Assembly (NCBI RefSeq): GCF_036195045.1
Contig: NZ_CP108100.1
Coordinates: forward strand, 1,178,001-1,242,000
Length of the DNA stretch: 64,000 nt
Source: Streptomyces sp. NBC_00236
GTDB taxonomy: Bacteria; Actinomycetota; Actinomycetes; Streptomycetales; Streptomycetaceae
Direction: 5' to 3'
Notes under the pieces: model-generated
What the model was told of the DNA's origin: nothing
What the model saw: only the letters and a program-made list of their open reading frames with translations
Database searches by the model: none
Shown here: positions 1-10,138 of the stretch, piece after piece
Numbering within the stretch: the stretch's first letter is position 1
Layout: each line of letters opens with the position of its first letter
Position numbers and translations under genes: made by a program

Positions 1-672
1 CACTTCGCCTCGCTGGACGCCCAGCGCGAGGAGGCCCGCAAGGTCAAGGAGAAGCTGGTCGTCGAGGCCGAGGCGCTCTCCGGGTCCACGGACTGGGGCG
101 CGACCGCGGCCCGCTACCGCGACCTGATGACCGACTGGAAGGCGGCGGGCCGCGCCCAGCGCGAGGCCGAGGACGACCTGTGGGAACGCTTCCGCGGCGC
201 CCAGGACGTCTTCTTCGCCGCTCGCAGCGGGGTCTTCGCGGAGCGTGACGCGGAGCAGGGCGAGAACCTCAAGCTCAAGGAGGAGCTCGCGCTGGAGGCC
301 GAGAAGCTGGTGCCGGTGAAGGACCTGAAGGCGTCCAGGGCCGCGTTCCGGTCCCTCAACGAGCGCTGGGAGGCCATCGGCCACGTACCGCGTGACGCCC
401 GCCCGAAGGTCGAGGGCCGGATGCAGGCGGTGGAGCGGGCGCTCCAGGAGGCCGAGGAGTCGGAGTGGCGCCGGACCAACCCGGAGGCACGGGCCCGTGC
501 CGCGGGTCTGACCGGGCAGCTCCAGGCGGCCGTCGACAAGCTGCGTACGCAGATCGACAGTGCGCGCGCCTCGGGCAACAACGCCCGTGCCGACAAGCTG
601 GCCCGTGAACTGGAGGGCCGTCAGGCGCTCCTGGACCAGGCGCTCAAGGGCCTGGAGGAGTTCGGCGGCTGA
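1..672 (+). CDS. DUF349 domain protein, C-terminal part (5' end outside window)
   Basis: The reading frame is open from the first base and ends at TGA 670-672, so only the last 223 residues are present. The protein is charged and almost wholly helical, rich in Glu, Arg, Ala and Lys, with repeats of the form W-x-A-x-G (DWKAAGRA, RWEAIGHVPR) spaced about 75 residues apart. These are the signature of the tandem three-helix DUF349 repeat. No catalytic residues, signal peptide or membrane segment are visible. The molecular function of the family is not established. It runs towards relA and the two genes share a convergent terminator. Confidence 0.85.
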   Translation, partial: HFASLDAQREEARKVKEKLVVEAEALSGSTDWGATAARYRDLMTDWKAAGRAQREAEDDLWERFRGAQDVFFAARSGVFAERDAEQGENLKLKEELALEAEKLVPVKDLKASRAAFRSLNERWEAIGHVPRDARPKVEGRMQAVERALQEAEESEWRRTNPEARARAAGLTGQLQAAVDKLRTQIDSARASGNNARADKLARELEGRQALLDQALKGLEEFGG

Positions 673-691
673 CGCCGTCCGCCGGCACGAA

Positions 692-730
692 AGGAGGGCC
701 CCGGTACGCGGCGCGTACCGGGGCCCTCCT
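692..730. terminator. Bidirectional terminator between DUF349 gene and relA
   Basis: Perfect 18-bp inverted repeat (692-709 with 713-730) with a 3-base loop, lying between two convergent stop codons. No U-tract follows, as is usual in Streptomyces. Confidence 0.85.
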
Positions 731-739
731 CGTCGTCGG

Positions 740-3310
740 CTACGGCCGGCGGGCCGAGGTGACCCGGTAGACGTCGTAGACGCCCTCCACGCCGCGTACG
801 GCCTTCAGGACGTGTCCCAGGTGCTTGGGGTCGCCCATCTCGAAGGTGAAGCGCGAGGTGGCCACCCGGTCGCGGGACGTCTGCACGGCCGCGGACAGGA
901 TGTTCACGTGCTGGTCGGACAGGATCCGGGTGACGTCGGAGAGCAGCCGGGACCGGTCCAGCGCCTCGACCTGGATGGCGACCAGGAAGACCGAGGACTG
1001 GGTGGGCGCCCACTCGACGTCGAGGATCCGTTCCGGCTGCTGCGAGAGCGAGTCCACGTTGACGCAGTCGGCGCGGTGCACCGAGACGCCGCTGCCGCGG
1101 GTGACGAAGCCGATGATCGGGTCGCCGGGTACGGGCGTGCAACAGCGGGCCAGCTTGACCCAGACGTCCTCGACACCCTTGACGACCACGCCCGGATCCG
1201 CCTTGGCGCGGCGCTTGTTGCGTCCGTGCGAGGGCGGGGAGCTCTCCGCCAGGTCCTCGTTGGCCGCGTCCTCGCCGCCGAGCGCCTGCACCAGTTTCTG
1301 TACGACGCCGGCCGCCGCCACATGTCCCTCGCCGATCGCGGCGTACAGGGACGAGATGTCGGGGTAGCGCATCTCGTGGGCGAGCGTGACCAGGGAGTCG
1401 CCCGTCAGGATCCGCTGGATCGGCAGGTTCTGCTTGCGCATGGCCCGGGCGATGGAGTCCTTGCCCTGCTCGATCGCCTCGTCGCGGCGCTCCTTGGAGA
1501 ACCAGGCACGGATCTTGTTGCGGGCACGCGGTGACTTGACGAAGCCGAGCCAGTCGCGGGAGGGCCCGGCGCCGGCCGCCTTGGAGGTGAAGACCTCCAC
1601 CAGGTCGCCGTTGTCGAGCGTCGACTCCAGCGGCACGAGCCGTCCGTTGACCCGTGCCCCTATGGTCCGGTGGCCGACCTCCGTGTGGACGGCGTACGCG
1701 AAGTCGACCGGTGTCGCCCCCGCGGGAAGCGCTATGACGTCGCCCTTGGGCGTGAAGACGAAGACCTCGTTGCGGGAGAGGTCGAAGCGCAGGGACTCCA
1801 GGAACTCGCTGGGGTCCTCGGTCTCCTTCTGCCAGTCCAGGAGCTGGCGCAGCCACGCCATGTCGTTGACGGTGTCCTGGCCGCGGCCGGTGTTCTTGGG
1901 GACGTCGGTGCGCACCTTGGAGGCGCCCGCGACGGCTTCCTGCTTGTACTTCCAGTGCGCGGCGATTCCGTACTCGGCACGGCGGTGCATGTCGAACGTA
2001 CGGATCTGCAGCTCGACGGGCTTGCCGCTGGGGCCGATCACCGTGGTGTGCAGCGACTGGTACATGTTGAACTTCGGCATCGCGATGTAGTCCTTGAACC
2101 GGCCGGGGACCGGATTCCATCGCGCGTGCACGGTGCCGAGGGCCGCATAACAGTCGCGGACCGTGTCGACAAGTACACGAATACCCACCAGGTCGTAGAT
2201 CTCGGCGAAGTCCCTGCCCCGCACGATCATCTTCTGGTAGACGCTGTAGTAGTGCTTCGGCCGTCCGGTGACGGTGGCCTTGATCCGGGCGGCGCGCAGG
2301 TCGGACTGGACCTCGTCGGTCACTATGGCAAGGTATTCGTCGCGCTTGGGGGCCCGCTCGGCGACGAGGCGGACGATCTCGTCGTACATCTTGGGGTAGA
2401 GGATCGCGAAGGCGAGGTCCTCCAGCTCCCACTTGATGGTGTTCATGCCCAGGCGGTGGGCCAGGGGTGCGTAGATCTCCAGCGTCTCGCGGGCCTTCTT
2501 CTCCTGCTTCTCCCGCTTGAGATACCGCATGGTGCGCATGTTGTGCAGCCGGTCGGCGAGCTTGATGACGAGGACCCTGGGGTCCTTGGCCATGGCGACG
2601 ACCATCTTGCGTACGGTCTCGGCCTGCGCGGCCTCACCGAACTTGACCTTGTCCAGCTTGGTGACGCCGTCGACCAGCAGGGCGACCTGGTCGCCGAAGT
2701 CACGGCGCAGGGTGTCCAGGCCGTACTCGGTGTCCTCGACCGTGTCGTGCAGCAGCCCCGCCATCAGCGTGGCCGGATCCATACCCAGCTCGGCGAGGAT
2801 CGTCGTCACGGCGAGCGGATGCGTGATGTACGGGTCGCCGCTCTTGCGCTTCTGGCCCCGGTGCCAGCGCTCGGCGACCTGGTAGGCCTTCTCGATCTGC
2901 CGCAGCGTGGCGCTCTCGATCTTGGGGTCGTTGCTGCGGACGGTACGCAGCAACGGTTCCAGGACCGGGTTGTACGGGCTGGAGCGCTGTACGCCGAGGC
3001 GGGCCAGCCTGGCCCGGACCCGGTTGGACGAGCCGCCGCCGGTGCGGGCCACCGGGCCCGCGGGGCCGGCCGGCGTCGTCGCCGGCTTGGCGGGCGGCTT
3101 CGGCGCGGTGGGGGCCGGGGAGGCGGGGACGGCCGGCTGCGCGGGGGAAGCGGGCGCGGGGCCGTTCGCCTCGGCGGGAGCCGGGCCCGTGCCGGGCTCG
3201 GGCGCCGGGGGCTTCGGCTTCTCCGCGGGCTGCTGCTTCGCGGGCGTGGCGGGGGCCGCCGCGGGCTTGTCGGGCTGCGGGGCGGCGACTGGCTGGGCCT
3301 CGTCTGGCAA
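740..3310 (-). CDS. relA: Bifunctional (p)ppGpp synthetase/hydrolase RelA/SpoT (Rel)
   Basis: Makes and degrades the alarmone (p)ppGpp from GTP/GDP and ATP in the stringent response. 856 residues from a TTG start (protein begins MPDEAQP) that sits after a good GAGGAG ribosome site; an ORF reading further upstream has no such support. Order seen: a Pro/Ala-rich disordered N-terminus (about 1-95), an HD hydrolase domain with intact H188-D189 and E192-D193, the synthetase domain (motifs [11 protein letters not shown] and YQSLHTTV), a TGS domain ([14 protein letters not shown]), the RCCTPVPGD zinc-finger motif and a C-terminal ACT domain. Both catalytic halves look intact. It lies downstream of apt, separated by a terminator-like hairpin. 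The long disordered N-terminus is typical of streptomycete RelA. Confidence 0.97.
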   Translation of the reverse strand: MPDEAQPVAAPQPDKPAAAPATPAKQQPAEKPKPPAPEPGTGPAPAEANGPAPASPAQPAVPASPAPTAPKPPAKPATTPAGPAGPVARTGGGSSNRVRARLARLGVQRSSPYNPVLEPLLRTVRSNDPKIESATLRQIEKAYQVAERWHRGQKRKSGDPYITHPLAVTTILAELGMDPATLMAGLLHDTVEDTEYGLDTLRRDFGDQVALLVDGVTKLDKVKFGEAAQAETVRKMVVAMAKDPRVLVIKLADRLHNMRTMRYLKREKQEKKARETLEIYAPLAHRLGMNTIKWELEDLAFAILYPKMYDEIVRLVAERAPKRDEYLAIVTDEVQSDLRAARIKATVTGRPKHYYSVYQKMIVRGRDFAEIYDLVGIRVLVDTVRDCYAALGTVHARWNPVPGRFKDYIAMPKFNMYQSLHTTVIGPSGKPVELQIRTFDMHRRAEYGIAAHWKYKQEAVAGASKVRTDVPKNTGRGQDTVNDMAWLRQLLDWQKETEDPSEFLESLRFDLSRNEVFVFTPKGDVIALPAGATPVDFAYAVHTEVGHRTIGARVNGRLVPLESTLDNGDLVEVFTSKAAGAGPSRDWLGFVKSPRARNKIRAWFSKERRDEAIEQGKDSIARAMRKQNLPIQRILTGDSLVTLAHEMRYPDISSLYAAIGEGHVAAAGVVQKLVQALGGEDAANEDLAESSPPSHGRNKRRAKADPGVVVKGVEDVWVKLARCCTPVPGDPIIGFVTRGSGVSVHRADCVNVDSLSQQPERILDVEWAPTQSSVFLVAIQVEALDRSRLLSDVTRILSDQHVNILSAAVQTSRDRVATSRFTFEMGDPKHLGHVLKAVRGVEGVYDVYRVTSARRP

Positions 3311-3408
3311 GAGCGCTCCTCGTGCGGATCCGGACACCCGGAAAGGCCATCGTATCGACCCTGCGGCCGGAGCTCCCCCGGGGACGGTGAGAGCCCTCAC
3401 AACGCGGA

Positions 3409-3438
3409 ACGGGCACCCGGTTGTTCCCAGGTGCCCGT
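3409..3438 (-). terminator. Hairpin downstream of apt
   Basis: 9-bp perfect stem (ACGGGCACC with GGTGCCCGT) and a 12-base loop, 44 bases past the apt stop and upstream of relA. It probably weakens rather than blocks read-through into relA. Confidence 0.55.
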
Positions 3439-3481
3439 CGCGTGCTGCGATCGGCTGTGCGGACTGCCGTCCGGCGGCCGC

Positions 3482-4033
3482 TCAGACCGTGATCAGGGCC
3501 TCCAGCGGGGCGCCCCGCAGGTGCGGTGCCAGGGCTTCCCGGCCGGACAGGAAGCCCAGCTCCATGAGGACGCAGACGCCGGCGACCGAGGCTCCGGCCC
3601 GCCGGATCAGCTCCAGGGAGGCACCGGCGGTACCGCCGGTGGCCAGGACGTCGTCGATGACCATGACACGGTCCTCGGCCGACAGGTCTTCCGCGTGGAC
3701 CTCGATCTCCGCGGTGCCGTACTCGAGCTCGTACGCCTGGCCGAGCGTGGCTCCCGGCAGCTTCCCGGCCTTGCGGACGGGGATGAAGCCGAGACCGGCC
3801 CGTACCGCGACCGGTGCGGCCAGGATGAAGCCGCGGGCCTCCAGGCCGACGATCTTCGTGGCGCCGTGCTTCACGCACAGCTCCGCGAGGACGTCAGTGA
3901 GCGCCGTGAACGCGACCGGGTCCGCCAGCAGCGGGGTGATGTCCTTGAACATCACGCCCGGCTTCGGGTAGTCCGCCACATCGCGGATCCGGCTGAGCAG
4001 CAGTTCCCTGGTGCTCTCGGTGGTGCTGGTCAT
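3482..4033 (-). CDS. apt: Adenine phosphoribosyltransferase
   Basis: Purine salvage enzyme: adenine plus PRPP gives AMP and pyrophosphate, in the cytoplasm. 183 residues, the usual family length. The PRPP-binding loop VMVIDDVLATGGTAGA and the motifs KPGVMFKDITPLL and LEARGFILAAPVA are present. The ATG start overlaps the secF stop in an ATGA arrangement, which fixes the start and implies translational coupling. The secDF-apt-relA order is a recurrent actinobacterial arrangement. A purine enzyme coupled to a protein-export gene has no obvious mechanistic meaning beyond shared growth-rate control. Confidence 0.96.
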   Translation of the reverse strand: MTSTTESTRELLLSRIRDVADYPKPGVMFKDITPLLADPVAFTALTDVLAELCVKHGATKIVGLEARGFILAAPVAVRAGLGFIPVRKAGKLPGATLGQAYELEYGTAEIEVHAEDLSAEDRVMVIDDVLATGGTAGASLELIRRAGASVAGVCVLMELGFLSGREALAPHLRGAPLEALITV

Positions 4034-5133
4034 CGACGCTTCCCCGGAGTCCGTCCGTGGCCCCTCGGGGGCTCCTGGCGCTGTCCGACGACTGCTCCGG
4101 CGGGCGCGGCGTCCTCGGCGGTCCGCTCGTCCTCCTGCTCGGCCTCGTTGAGCTCGCCCTTGGCCGCGGCCGCGGCACGCTTGGCGAGGATCCGCTTCTT
4201 CAGCGCCTTCATCTGCGGTTCGCGTTCCTTGAGGTCGGCGACGAGCGGAGTGGCGATGAAGATCGAGGAGTACGCGCCGGCGGCGAGGCCGACGAAGAGG
4301 GCCAGCGAGATGTCGTTCAGCATGCCGGCACCGAGGACACCGCCACCGATGAACAGCAGACCGGCGACCGGCAGCAGGGCGACGACCGTGGTGTTGATCG
4401 AGCGGACCAGCGTGCCGTTGATGGAACGGTTGGCGATCTCGCTGTACGTCCACCGGGTCTGCTTGGTGATCCCCTTCGTGCCCTCCTTGAGGCTGTCGAA
4501 GACGACGACCGTGTCGTAGAGGGAGTAACCGAGGATCGTCAGCAGACCGATGACCGTGCCCGGGGTGACCTCGAAGCCGACCAGCGCGTAGACACCGACC
4601 GTGATGGTGATGTCGTGGATCAGCGCGACGAGGGCCGCGATGGCCATGCGCCATTCGAAGGCGATCGCCAGGTAGATCACGACGAGCACCATGAAGACGC
4701 CGAGGCCGGTCCAGGCCTTGTTGGCGATCTGCTCACCCCAGCTGGGGCCGACCAGATCGGCGGCGATCTTCTCTTCCGGAACGTCGAGGCTCTTGGAGAG
4801 CTCGCCCTTGATCTGGTCGGACTTCCCGGTGTCGACCTCGGTGATCTGGATGCGCAGACCGCCGTTGCCCAGCTTCTGGACGATGGCCTGGTGACCCGAG
4901 GCCTCGGTCGCCACGTCCTCCGCCTCGGAGACGGACACGCTCGTCTTCGGGGTGGTGAAGACGGCACCGCCCTTGAACTCGATGCCCATGTTCAGGCCGC
5001 TGACCGCCAGGCCGACGATGGCCGTGATGGTGATCAGGATCGAGATGCCGTACCAGATCTTGCGGTTGCCGATGAAGTCGTAGCCGACCTCGCCGCGGTA
5101 GAGACGGGCGCCGAGATTGCCGAGTCGCGACAT
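4030..5133 (-). CDS. secF: Protein translocase subunit SecF
   Basis: Membrane partner of SecD; uses the proton gradient to assist late steps of Sec-dependent export. 367 residues beginning MSRLGNLGARLYRGEVGYDF, chosen over an upstream start because a GGAGG site precedes it and secD ends one base before it. An N-terminal membrane helix is followed by an extracytoplasmic domain and five more helices. Family features are visible (MGIEFKGGAVF, GYSLYDTVVVFDSLKE, TINTTVVALLPVAGLL-type stretch). The C-terminal tail is charged. Cotranscribed with secD and apt. Confidence 0.96.
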   Translation of the reverse strand: MSRLGNLGARLYRGEVGYDFIGNRKIWYGISILITITAIVGLAVSGLNMGIEFKGGAVFTTPKTSVSVSEAEDVATEASGHQAIVQKLGNGGLRIQITEVDTGKSDQIKGELSKSLDVPEEKIAADLVGPSWGEQIANKAWTGLGVFMVLVVIYLAIAFEWRMAIAALVALIHDITITVGVYALVGFEVTPGTVIGLLTILGYSLYDTVVVFDSLKEGTKGITKQTRWTYSEIANRSINGTLVRSINTTVVALLPVAGLLFIGGGVLGAGMLNDISLALFVGLAAGAYSSIFIATPLVADLKEREPQMKALKKRILAKRAAAAAKGELNEAEQEDERTAEDAAPAGAVVGQRQEPPRGHGRTPGKRR

Positions 5134-5134
5134 C

Positions 5135-6874
5135 TCACGCCTCCTTCGGGTCGGTGGGGGCGTTGACACGGCGCGAACGGCGAAGCGGAGGCTTGGCGCC
5201 GAGCCGCTTCGGGTCCAGTCCGGACCACGGGTGACCACTCGCGAAGAACTTCGTGCGGGCCATGATCGTCATGACGGGCTTGGTGAAGAGGAAGACCACG
5301 ACCACGTCCAGCAGGGTGGTGAGACCCAGCGTGAACGCGAAGCCCTGGACCTTGCCGACGGTGACCACGAACAGGACCGCCGCCGCCAGGAACGACACGA
5401 AGTCGGAGACGAGGATGGTGCGCCGGGCACGCGGCCAGGCCCGCTCGACGGCCGGGCGGAGTGTGCGGCCCTCGCGGATCTCGTCCCGGATGCGTTCGAA
5501 GTACACGATGAACGAGTCCGCGGTGATACCGATCGCCACGATGGCGCCACAGACCGCGGGCAGGTTCAGCGCGAAGCCGATGGCCGGGCCGAGGAGCGAC
5601 ATGATCGTGTAGGTCAGGATGCCGGAGACCAGCAGGCTGAGCAGTGCGATGAACGCCAGTCCGCGGTAGTAGGCCACCAGGTAGATGACCACCAGGGCGA
5701 GGCCGATGGCACCGGCGATGAGGCCCGCGCGGAGCTGCTCGCCACCGAGGGCGGCGGTGACGGTGGTGACGCTCTGCTCCTGGAAGGAGAGCGGCAGCGC
5801 ACCGTAGGAGAGCACGTTGGCCAGTTCCTCGGCGGACTGCTGGGTGAAGCTGCCGGAGATCTCGGCGTTGGCGCTCAGCGCCTGGCTCACGGAAGGCGCC
5901 GAGACGACTTCGCCGTCGAGCGCGATGGCGAACTGGTTCTGCGGCTGCTGCTGCTGGGCGAGCTTGCCGGTGGTCTTCTTGAACTTCTTTGCGCCGCCGT
6001 CGGTGAACTCCATCTGGACGATCCACTGACCGGTCTGCTGGTTGATCGCGGCCTTGGCGCTGTCGACGTCCGTGCCGTCGACCTCGGCCGGGCCGAGGAC
6101 GTACTTGGCGCTGCCGTCCTGCTCACAGGCGACGACCGTGTCGGTGGCCTTGGCGCCCTGGCTCGCCTTGGAGCGGGATGCCTTGCTGGAGCAGTCCAGC
6201 GCCTCGAACTTCTTCTGCAGATCGGCGGCGGCCGCCTGCTCCTCGGCGGAGGCGGTCGGCGTGGCGTCGGCCTTCGGCGTGGTGCTGACCTTCGGCGAGG
6301 GCGTGGGGTCCACCTTAAGGGCGCCGGTGACCGCGCGGCCCTGGGTGGTGGCGCTGGTGCTGGGCTTCGCGGACGGGCTCGCCTTGTCCGAGGCCGAGGT
6401 GGTCGGCGCGGCGGAGGGGCTGGCCTTGTCCGTGGACGAGGCGCTCGGCGCGGGCGTCGGCGTTCCCTGGGCGACGGTCAGCACCGGCCGGAAGTAGAGC
6501 TTGGCGGTCGTACCGACCTGCTCACGGGCCTGGGCGGAGTTCGTGCCCTTGGGGATGTTGACGATGATGTTGCGCTCGCCCTGGGTCTGAACCTCGGCCT
6601 CGGAGACGCCAAGACCGTTGACGCGGCGTTCCATGATCTGGACCGCCGTGTCCATGTTGGTCTTGTTGATCGCCGACTCCTGGCCGGGCTCGGCCTTCGC
6701 CTCCAGCGTGATGGACGTGCCGCCGGCCAGGTCGATGCCGAGTCGCGGCGTCGGCTGGTCGGCCAGGAACATCCCGCCGGTGAGAGCGACCATGGCGATC
6801 AGGATCAGAGCCAGGGAACGCCCCGGCCTGCCCTGACCGCCGGCCGGTCCTCGGCCCTTCTTCGGTGCTGCCAC
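5135..6874 (-). CDS. secD: Protein translocase subunit SecD
   Basis: Partner of SecF in the SecDF proton-driven export motor. 579 residues from a GTG start. Shows the N-terminal helix, the P1 head region (PTPRLGIDLAGGTSITLEA, MERRVNGLGVSEAEVQTQG), and the C-terminal five-helix block with TADSFIVYFERIRDEIREGR. The extracytoplasmic domain carries a low-complexity insertion of about 80 residues rich in Ser, Thr, Ala, Pro and Lys, with repeated DKASPSA units, at about residues 140-220. Enterobacterial SecD lacks such an insertion; I recall similar ones in streptomycetes. The secD stop is one base from the secF start. Confidence 0.96.
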   Translation of the reverse strand: MAAPKKGRGPAGGQGRPGRSLALILIAMVALTGGMFLADQPTPRLGIDLAGGTSITLEAKAEPGQESAINKTNMDTAVQIMERRVNGLGVSEAEVQTQGERNIIVNIPKGTNSAQAREQVGTTAKLYFRPVLTVAQGTPTPAPSASSTDKASPSAAPTTSASDKASPSAKPSTSATTQGRAVTGALKVDPTPSPKVSTTPKADATPTASAEEQAAAADLQKKFEALDCSSKASRSKASQGAKATDTVVACEQDGSAKYVLGPAEVDGTDVDSAKAAINQQTGQWIVQMEFTDGGAKKFKKTTGKLAQQQQPQNQFAIALDGEVVSAPSVSQALSANAEISGSFTQQSAEELANVLSYGALPLSFQEQSVTTVTAALGGEQLRAGLIAGAIGLALVVIYLVAYYRGLAFIALLSLLVSGILTYTIMSLLGPAIGFALNLPAVCGAIVAIGITADSFIVYFERIRDEIREGRTLRPAVERAWPRARRTILVSDFVSFLAAAVLFVVTVGKVQGFAFTLGLTTLLDVVVVFLFTKPVMTIMARTKFFASGHPWSGLDPKRLGAKPPLRRSRRVNAPTDPKEA

Positions 6875-7021
6875 CTTCTCGTTTCTCCCTGTCCAACCGC
6901 CCCGCGCCGGGTACGCGCCCGAGCGGCCACGAAGTATTAGTGGGGACCCGCCCCCGCAGAAGACCGCACGGTCCGGGGATGGCCGGATGCCTGTGGGCTC
7001 ACGGCATCCCCGGGTCGTGTG

Positions 7022-7489
7022 CTACTTCGCGTCGGCCTCGCCGTCGGCCTTGCCGTCGGACTTCTTGTCGTCGGCCGGCTCCGCGTCGTCCGACTCGGTC
7101 TTCTTGACCAGGTCGGTCTTCGCGTCGTCGTCGGCGGCCTCGTCGGCCTCGGTCAGCGAGGAGGCGTCGTCCGGCACGACCGCGCCGTCGACGTCGAGCT
7201 CCTCGGTGTCGCCGTGGACGATGCGGTTGTACTCCGCGTCGTCGAGGACGGCACCGATGGCGTTCTTCGCGTAGATGGCGTGGACGCCGGGGGCGACCTC
7301 AAGGAGGACCGTGTCGTCGTGAAGCTCCTTGACGGTGGCGTACATGCCCCCGATCGTCCGGACGCCGGTGCCGGGCTGCATTTCATTGCGCATGTTCGCA
7401 GCCGCCGCCTGCTTCTTCTTGGCGGACCGCGTCATCAGGAACATGGCCCCGATGAGCACGATGAAGGGGAGGAGAGTCACGGGATTCAC
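7022..7489 (-). CDS. yajC: Preprotein translocase subunit YajC
   Basis: Small inner-membrane protein associated with SecDF. 155 residues from a GTG start (MNPVTLLPFIVLIGAMFLM), preceded by an AAGGA site; the longer frame upstream lacks a hydrophobic start and is not preferred. One N-terminal membrane helix, then the YajC core (RTIGGMYATVKELHDDTVLLEVAPGVH region), then an acidic, Asp/Glu/Ala-rich tail of about 55 residues ending DGKADGEADAK. It lies 147 bases upstream of secD in the same direction, as is standard. Confidence 0.94.
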   Translation of the reverse strand: MNPVTLLPFIVLIGAMFLMTRSAKKKQAAAANMRNEMQPGTGVRTIGGMYATVKELHDDTVLLEVAPGVHAIYAKNAIGAVLDDAEYNRIVHGDTEELDVDGAVVPDDASSLTEADEAADDDAKTDLVKKTESDDAEPADDKKSDGKADGEADAK

Positions 7490-7653
7490 GGGACGATTTT
7501 CCTTCGCACGACCGCGCTGGAAGGCGGCCTGGTCTACGGGGGTGGGTACACCGACCTTTAAGGGCGGCATCGGCGGAGTCTAAGCGAGTCCGCATCGATG
7601 GAACAACGCCCAGCATGGCACCGTGGTTCCTCTGTGGGTCAACCTGTGATGCA

Positions 7654-8727
7654 TCACGCCCCGAACAGGCCCTGTTGTCCCTTTCCGCCGTGCTGCGGAG
7701 GAACCAGCCCGAGATGAGCCCAGGCGGCCGGGGTGGCGACGCGCCCCCGCGGCGTCCTGGCCAGCAGTCCTTCCCGTACGAGGAAGGGCTCAGCGACCTC
7801 CTCGACCGTCTCGCGCTCCTCACCCACGGCGACCGCGAGGGTGGACAGGCCCACCGGGCCGCCGCCGAAGAGCTTCAGCAGGGCGCCGAGCACCGCCCGG
7901 TCCAGCCGGTCCAGACCCCTGGCGTCGACCTCGTACACCTTGAGGGCCGCGGCGGCGATCTCGCGGTCGATCCTGCCTTCGGCCTTGACCTGGGCGTAGT
8001 CCCGGACGCGGCGCAGCAGCCGGTTGGCGATGCGGGGCGTGCCGCGGGAGCGCCCGGCGATCTCGGCGGCGCCCTCGACGTCTATCGCGACGTCCAGGAG
8101 GCCCGCCGAGCGGTGAATCACCCGTTCCAGTTCGGTGGGGGCGTAGAACTCCATGTGCCCGGTGAAGCCGAAGCGGTCGCGCAGCGGGGGCGGCAGCAGC
8201 CCGGCCCGGGTGGTCGCGCCGACCAGGGTGAAGGGCGGCAGCTCCAGCGGGATGGCGGTGGCCCCGGGCCCCTTGCCGACGATCACGTCGACCCGGAAGT
8301 CCTCCATGGCCATGTAGAGCATCTCCTCAGCAGGCCGGGACATGCGGTGGATCTCGTCGAGGAAGAGCACCTCGCCCTCCTGGAGCGAGGACAGGATCGC
8401 GGCCAGGTCCCCCGCGTGCTGGATGGCGGGGCCGGAGGTGATCCGGATCGGTGCGTTCATCTCCGCTGCGATGATCATGGAGAGGGTGGTCTTGCCCAGG
8501 CCGGGGGCGCCGGAGAGCAGGACGTGGTCGGCGGTGGCGCCGCGGGCGCGGGCCGCCTTGAGGACCAGGTCGAGCTGTTCGCGTACCTTCTCCTGGCCGA
8601 CGAACTCGTCGAGGTCCTTGGGGCGCAGTGCCGCCTCGACCGCGGTGTCCTCGCCGTCCGCTCCGGCGTCGACGAGCCGCTCGTCGAGGAGCTCGTCGGT
8701 GTCGGGTCCGGTCTCGTCCCAGTTCAT
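7654..8727 (-). CDS. ruvB: Holliday junction DNA helicase RuvB
   Basis: AAA+ motor that drives Holliday-junction branch migration with RuvA. 357 residues. Walker [11 protein letters not shown], Walker B LFLDEIHR, sensor region [19 protein letters not shown] and the C-terminal winged helix ([18 protein letters not shown]) are all present. An acidic N-terminal extension of about 30 residues precedes the family core ([15 protein letters not shown]). Last gene of the ruvC-ruvA-ruvB operon, 80 bases after ruvA. Confidence 0.97.
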   Translation of the reverse strand: MNWDETGPDTDELLDERLVDAGADGEDTAVEAALRPKDLDEFVGQEKVREQLDLVLKAARARGATADHVLLSGAPGLGKTTLSMIIAAEMNAPIRITSGPAIQHAGDLAAILSSLQEGEVLFLDEIHRMSRPAEEMLYMAMEDFRVDVIVGKGPGATAIPLELPPFTLVGATTRAGLLPPPLRDRFGFTGHMEFYAPTELERVIHRSAGLLDVAIDVEGAAEIAGRSRGTPRIANRLLRRVRDYAQVKAEGRIDREIAAAALKVYEVDARGLDRLDRAVLGALLKLFGGGPVGLSTLAVAVGEERETVEEVAEPFLVREGLLARTPRGRVATPAAWAHLGLVPPQHGGKGQQGLFGA

Positions 8728-8807
8728 CTCGTCAGTCCCGCCTCGGGTGTTTCGGTGCCGTGCCGTGGGATGCCAGGCCGGGCGTCAGGGGTGGTGCCCG
8801 GGTCCGC

Positions 8808-9434
8808 TCAGCGCGCGCGGTTGAGGGTCTGCAGGGCGGCGCGCAACAGCTGCGGCACGGGCGGCTGGGCGCCTTCCGCGAGGGCCGCCTCCGCCTGCGG
8901 TGCGACGGCGGACACCGCTTCGTCCGCCTCGCGGGTGGCGTAGCCGAGACCGATCAGGGCGGCCTGGAGCTGGTCGCGCCAGGAGGAGGTGACCGCGGTG
9001 CCGATGCCCTGCTGGCCGATGTGGGCGCCGACGGGCTCGCCGAGTCTGTCCTTCAGTTCGAGCAGGAGTTTCTGGGCGCCCTTCTTGCCGATGCCGGAGA
9101 CGGCGGTGAGCGCCTTCTCGTCGCCGGTGGCCACGGCGATGCGCAGGGCGTCCGGACTGTGTGTGGCGAGCATGGCCTGGGCGAGCCGGGGCCCGACTCC
9201 GCTGGCGGTCTGGAGGAGCTCGAAGACCTGCCGTTCGTCGTCGTCGGCGAAGCCGTAGAGCGTCAGCGAGTCCTCCCGGACGACGAGGGAGGTGGCGAGC
9301 CTGGCCTCCTTGCCGGTGCGGAGGCCGGCGAGGGTGTTCGGTGCGCACTGGACGGCCATGCCGATGCCGCCGACCTCGATCACGGCCGTGGTCGGGGAGA
9401 GCGCGGCGACGGGGCCGCTGACGAAGGCGATCAT
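8808..9434 (-). CDS. ruvA: Holliday junction branch migration protein RuvA
   Basis: Binds the four-way junction and loads RuvB. 208 residues beginning [20 protein letters not shown], with the N-terminal OB domain, two helix-hairpin-helix motifs ([13 protein letters not shown] and [18 protein letters not shown]) and the C-terminal RuvB-binding domain ([18 protein letters not shown]). The ATG start overlaps the ruvC stop (ATGA). Confidence 0.96.
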   Translation of the reverse strand: MIAFVSGPVAALSPTTAVIEVGGIGMAVQCAPNTLAGLRTGKEARLATSLVVREDSLTLYGFADDDERQVFELLQTASGVGPRLAQAMLATHSPDALRIAVATGDEKALTAVSGIGKKGAQKLLLELKDRLGEPVGAHIGQQGIGTAVTSSWRDQLQAALIGLGYATREADEAVSAVAPQAEAALAEGAQPPVPQLLRAALQTLNRAR

Positions 9435-10006
9435 CGGGGGACCTTCCGGACGGGGGCTGCTGTGGTGCGCGGGACGCGCGGGGTGCGGGCAGCCGCTGCG
9501 GCCGCCGCGTGCGCCTGCTGGAGGCGGTTCAGCGCGGGGGCGCGCCAGATGTGGCAGATGGCGAGGGCGAGGGCGTCGGCGGCGTCCGCCGGTTTCGGCG
9601 GGGCGTCCAGGCGCAGGAGCCGGGTGACCATGGCGCCGACCTGCGCCTTGTCCGCGCGCCCGCTGCCGGTGACGGCGGCCTTTACCTCGCTGGGCGTGTG
9701 CAGGGCGACCGGGATGCCGCGACGGGACGCGCAGAGCATGGCGACCGCGCTGGCCTGGGCGGTGCCCATCACCGTACGGACGTTGTGCTGGGCGAACACC
9801 CGCTCCACGGCGACGTATTCGGGCCGGTGCTCGTCGAGCCACTCCTCGATGCCGCGCTCGATGGCCACCAGCCGGTGGCCGAGCTCCGCGTCGGCCGCGG
9901 TGCGCACGACGCCCACCCCGATCATCGTCAGGGGCCGGCCGGCGACGCCCTCGACGACTCCGACGCCGCACCGGGTGAGCCCGGGGTCCACGCCGAGTAC
10001 CCGCAC
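9431..10006 (-). CDS. ruvC: Crossover junction endodeoxyribonuclease RuvC
   Basis: Resolves Holliday junctions by paired nicking; RNase H-fold nuclease. 191 residues from a GTG start. Active-site acidic residues lie in [10 protein letters not shown] (Asp7), in VAVERVF and in the C-terminal [14 protein letters not shown]. The last 30 residues form an Ala/Pro/Arg-rich tail. First gene of the ruvCAB operon, insulated from yebC by a strong terminator. Confidence 0.96.
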   Translation of the reverse strand: MRVLGVDPGLTRCGVGVVEGVAGRPLTMIGVGVVRTAADAELGHRLVAIERGIEEWLDEHRPEYVAVERVFAQHNVRTVMGTAQASAVAMLCASRRGIPVALHTPSEVKAAVTGSGRADKAQVGAMVTRLLRLDAPPKPADAADALALAICHIWRAPALNRLQQAHAAAAAAARTPRVPRTTAAPVRKVPR

Positions 10007-10071
10007 GATTCGCCCCCTCCCTGCTGATCGGTCAACTGTTCCCGCAGGCTATCGGCTCGCACTGACAATGC

Positions 10072-10106
10072 GACGGGCCGACGGGGTGTGTCCCCGTCGG
10101 CCCGTC
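10072..10106 (-). terminator. Terminator between yebC and ruvC
   Basis: 15-bp perfect stem (10072-10086 with 10092-10106) and a 5-base loop TGTGT, 33 bases after the yebC stop. It separates the yebC transcript from ruvCAB. Confidence 0.85.
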
Positions 10107-10138
10107 CGCAGAAGCTGCGCAGGTCAGTCGACAGCCTG

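Noticed and set aside
1670..4519. A 949-residue plus-strand ORF opposite relA, apt and secF
   Set aside because: Antisense to three well-recognised genes; no family features.
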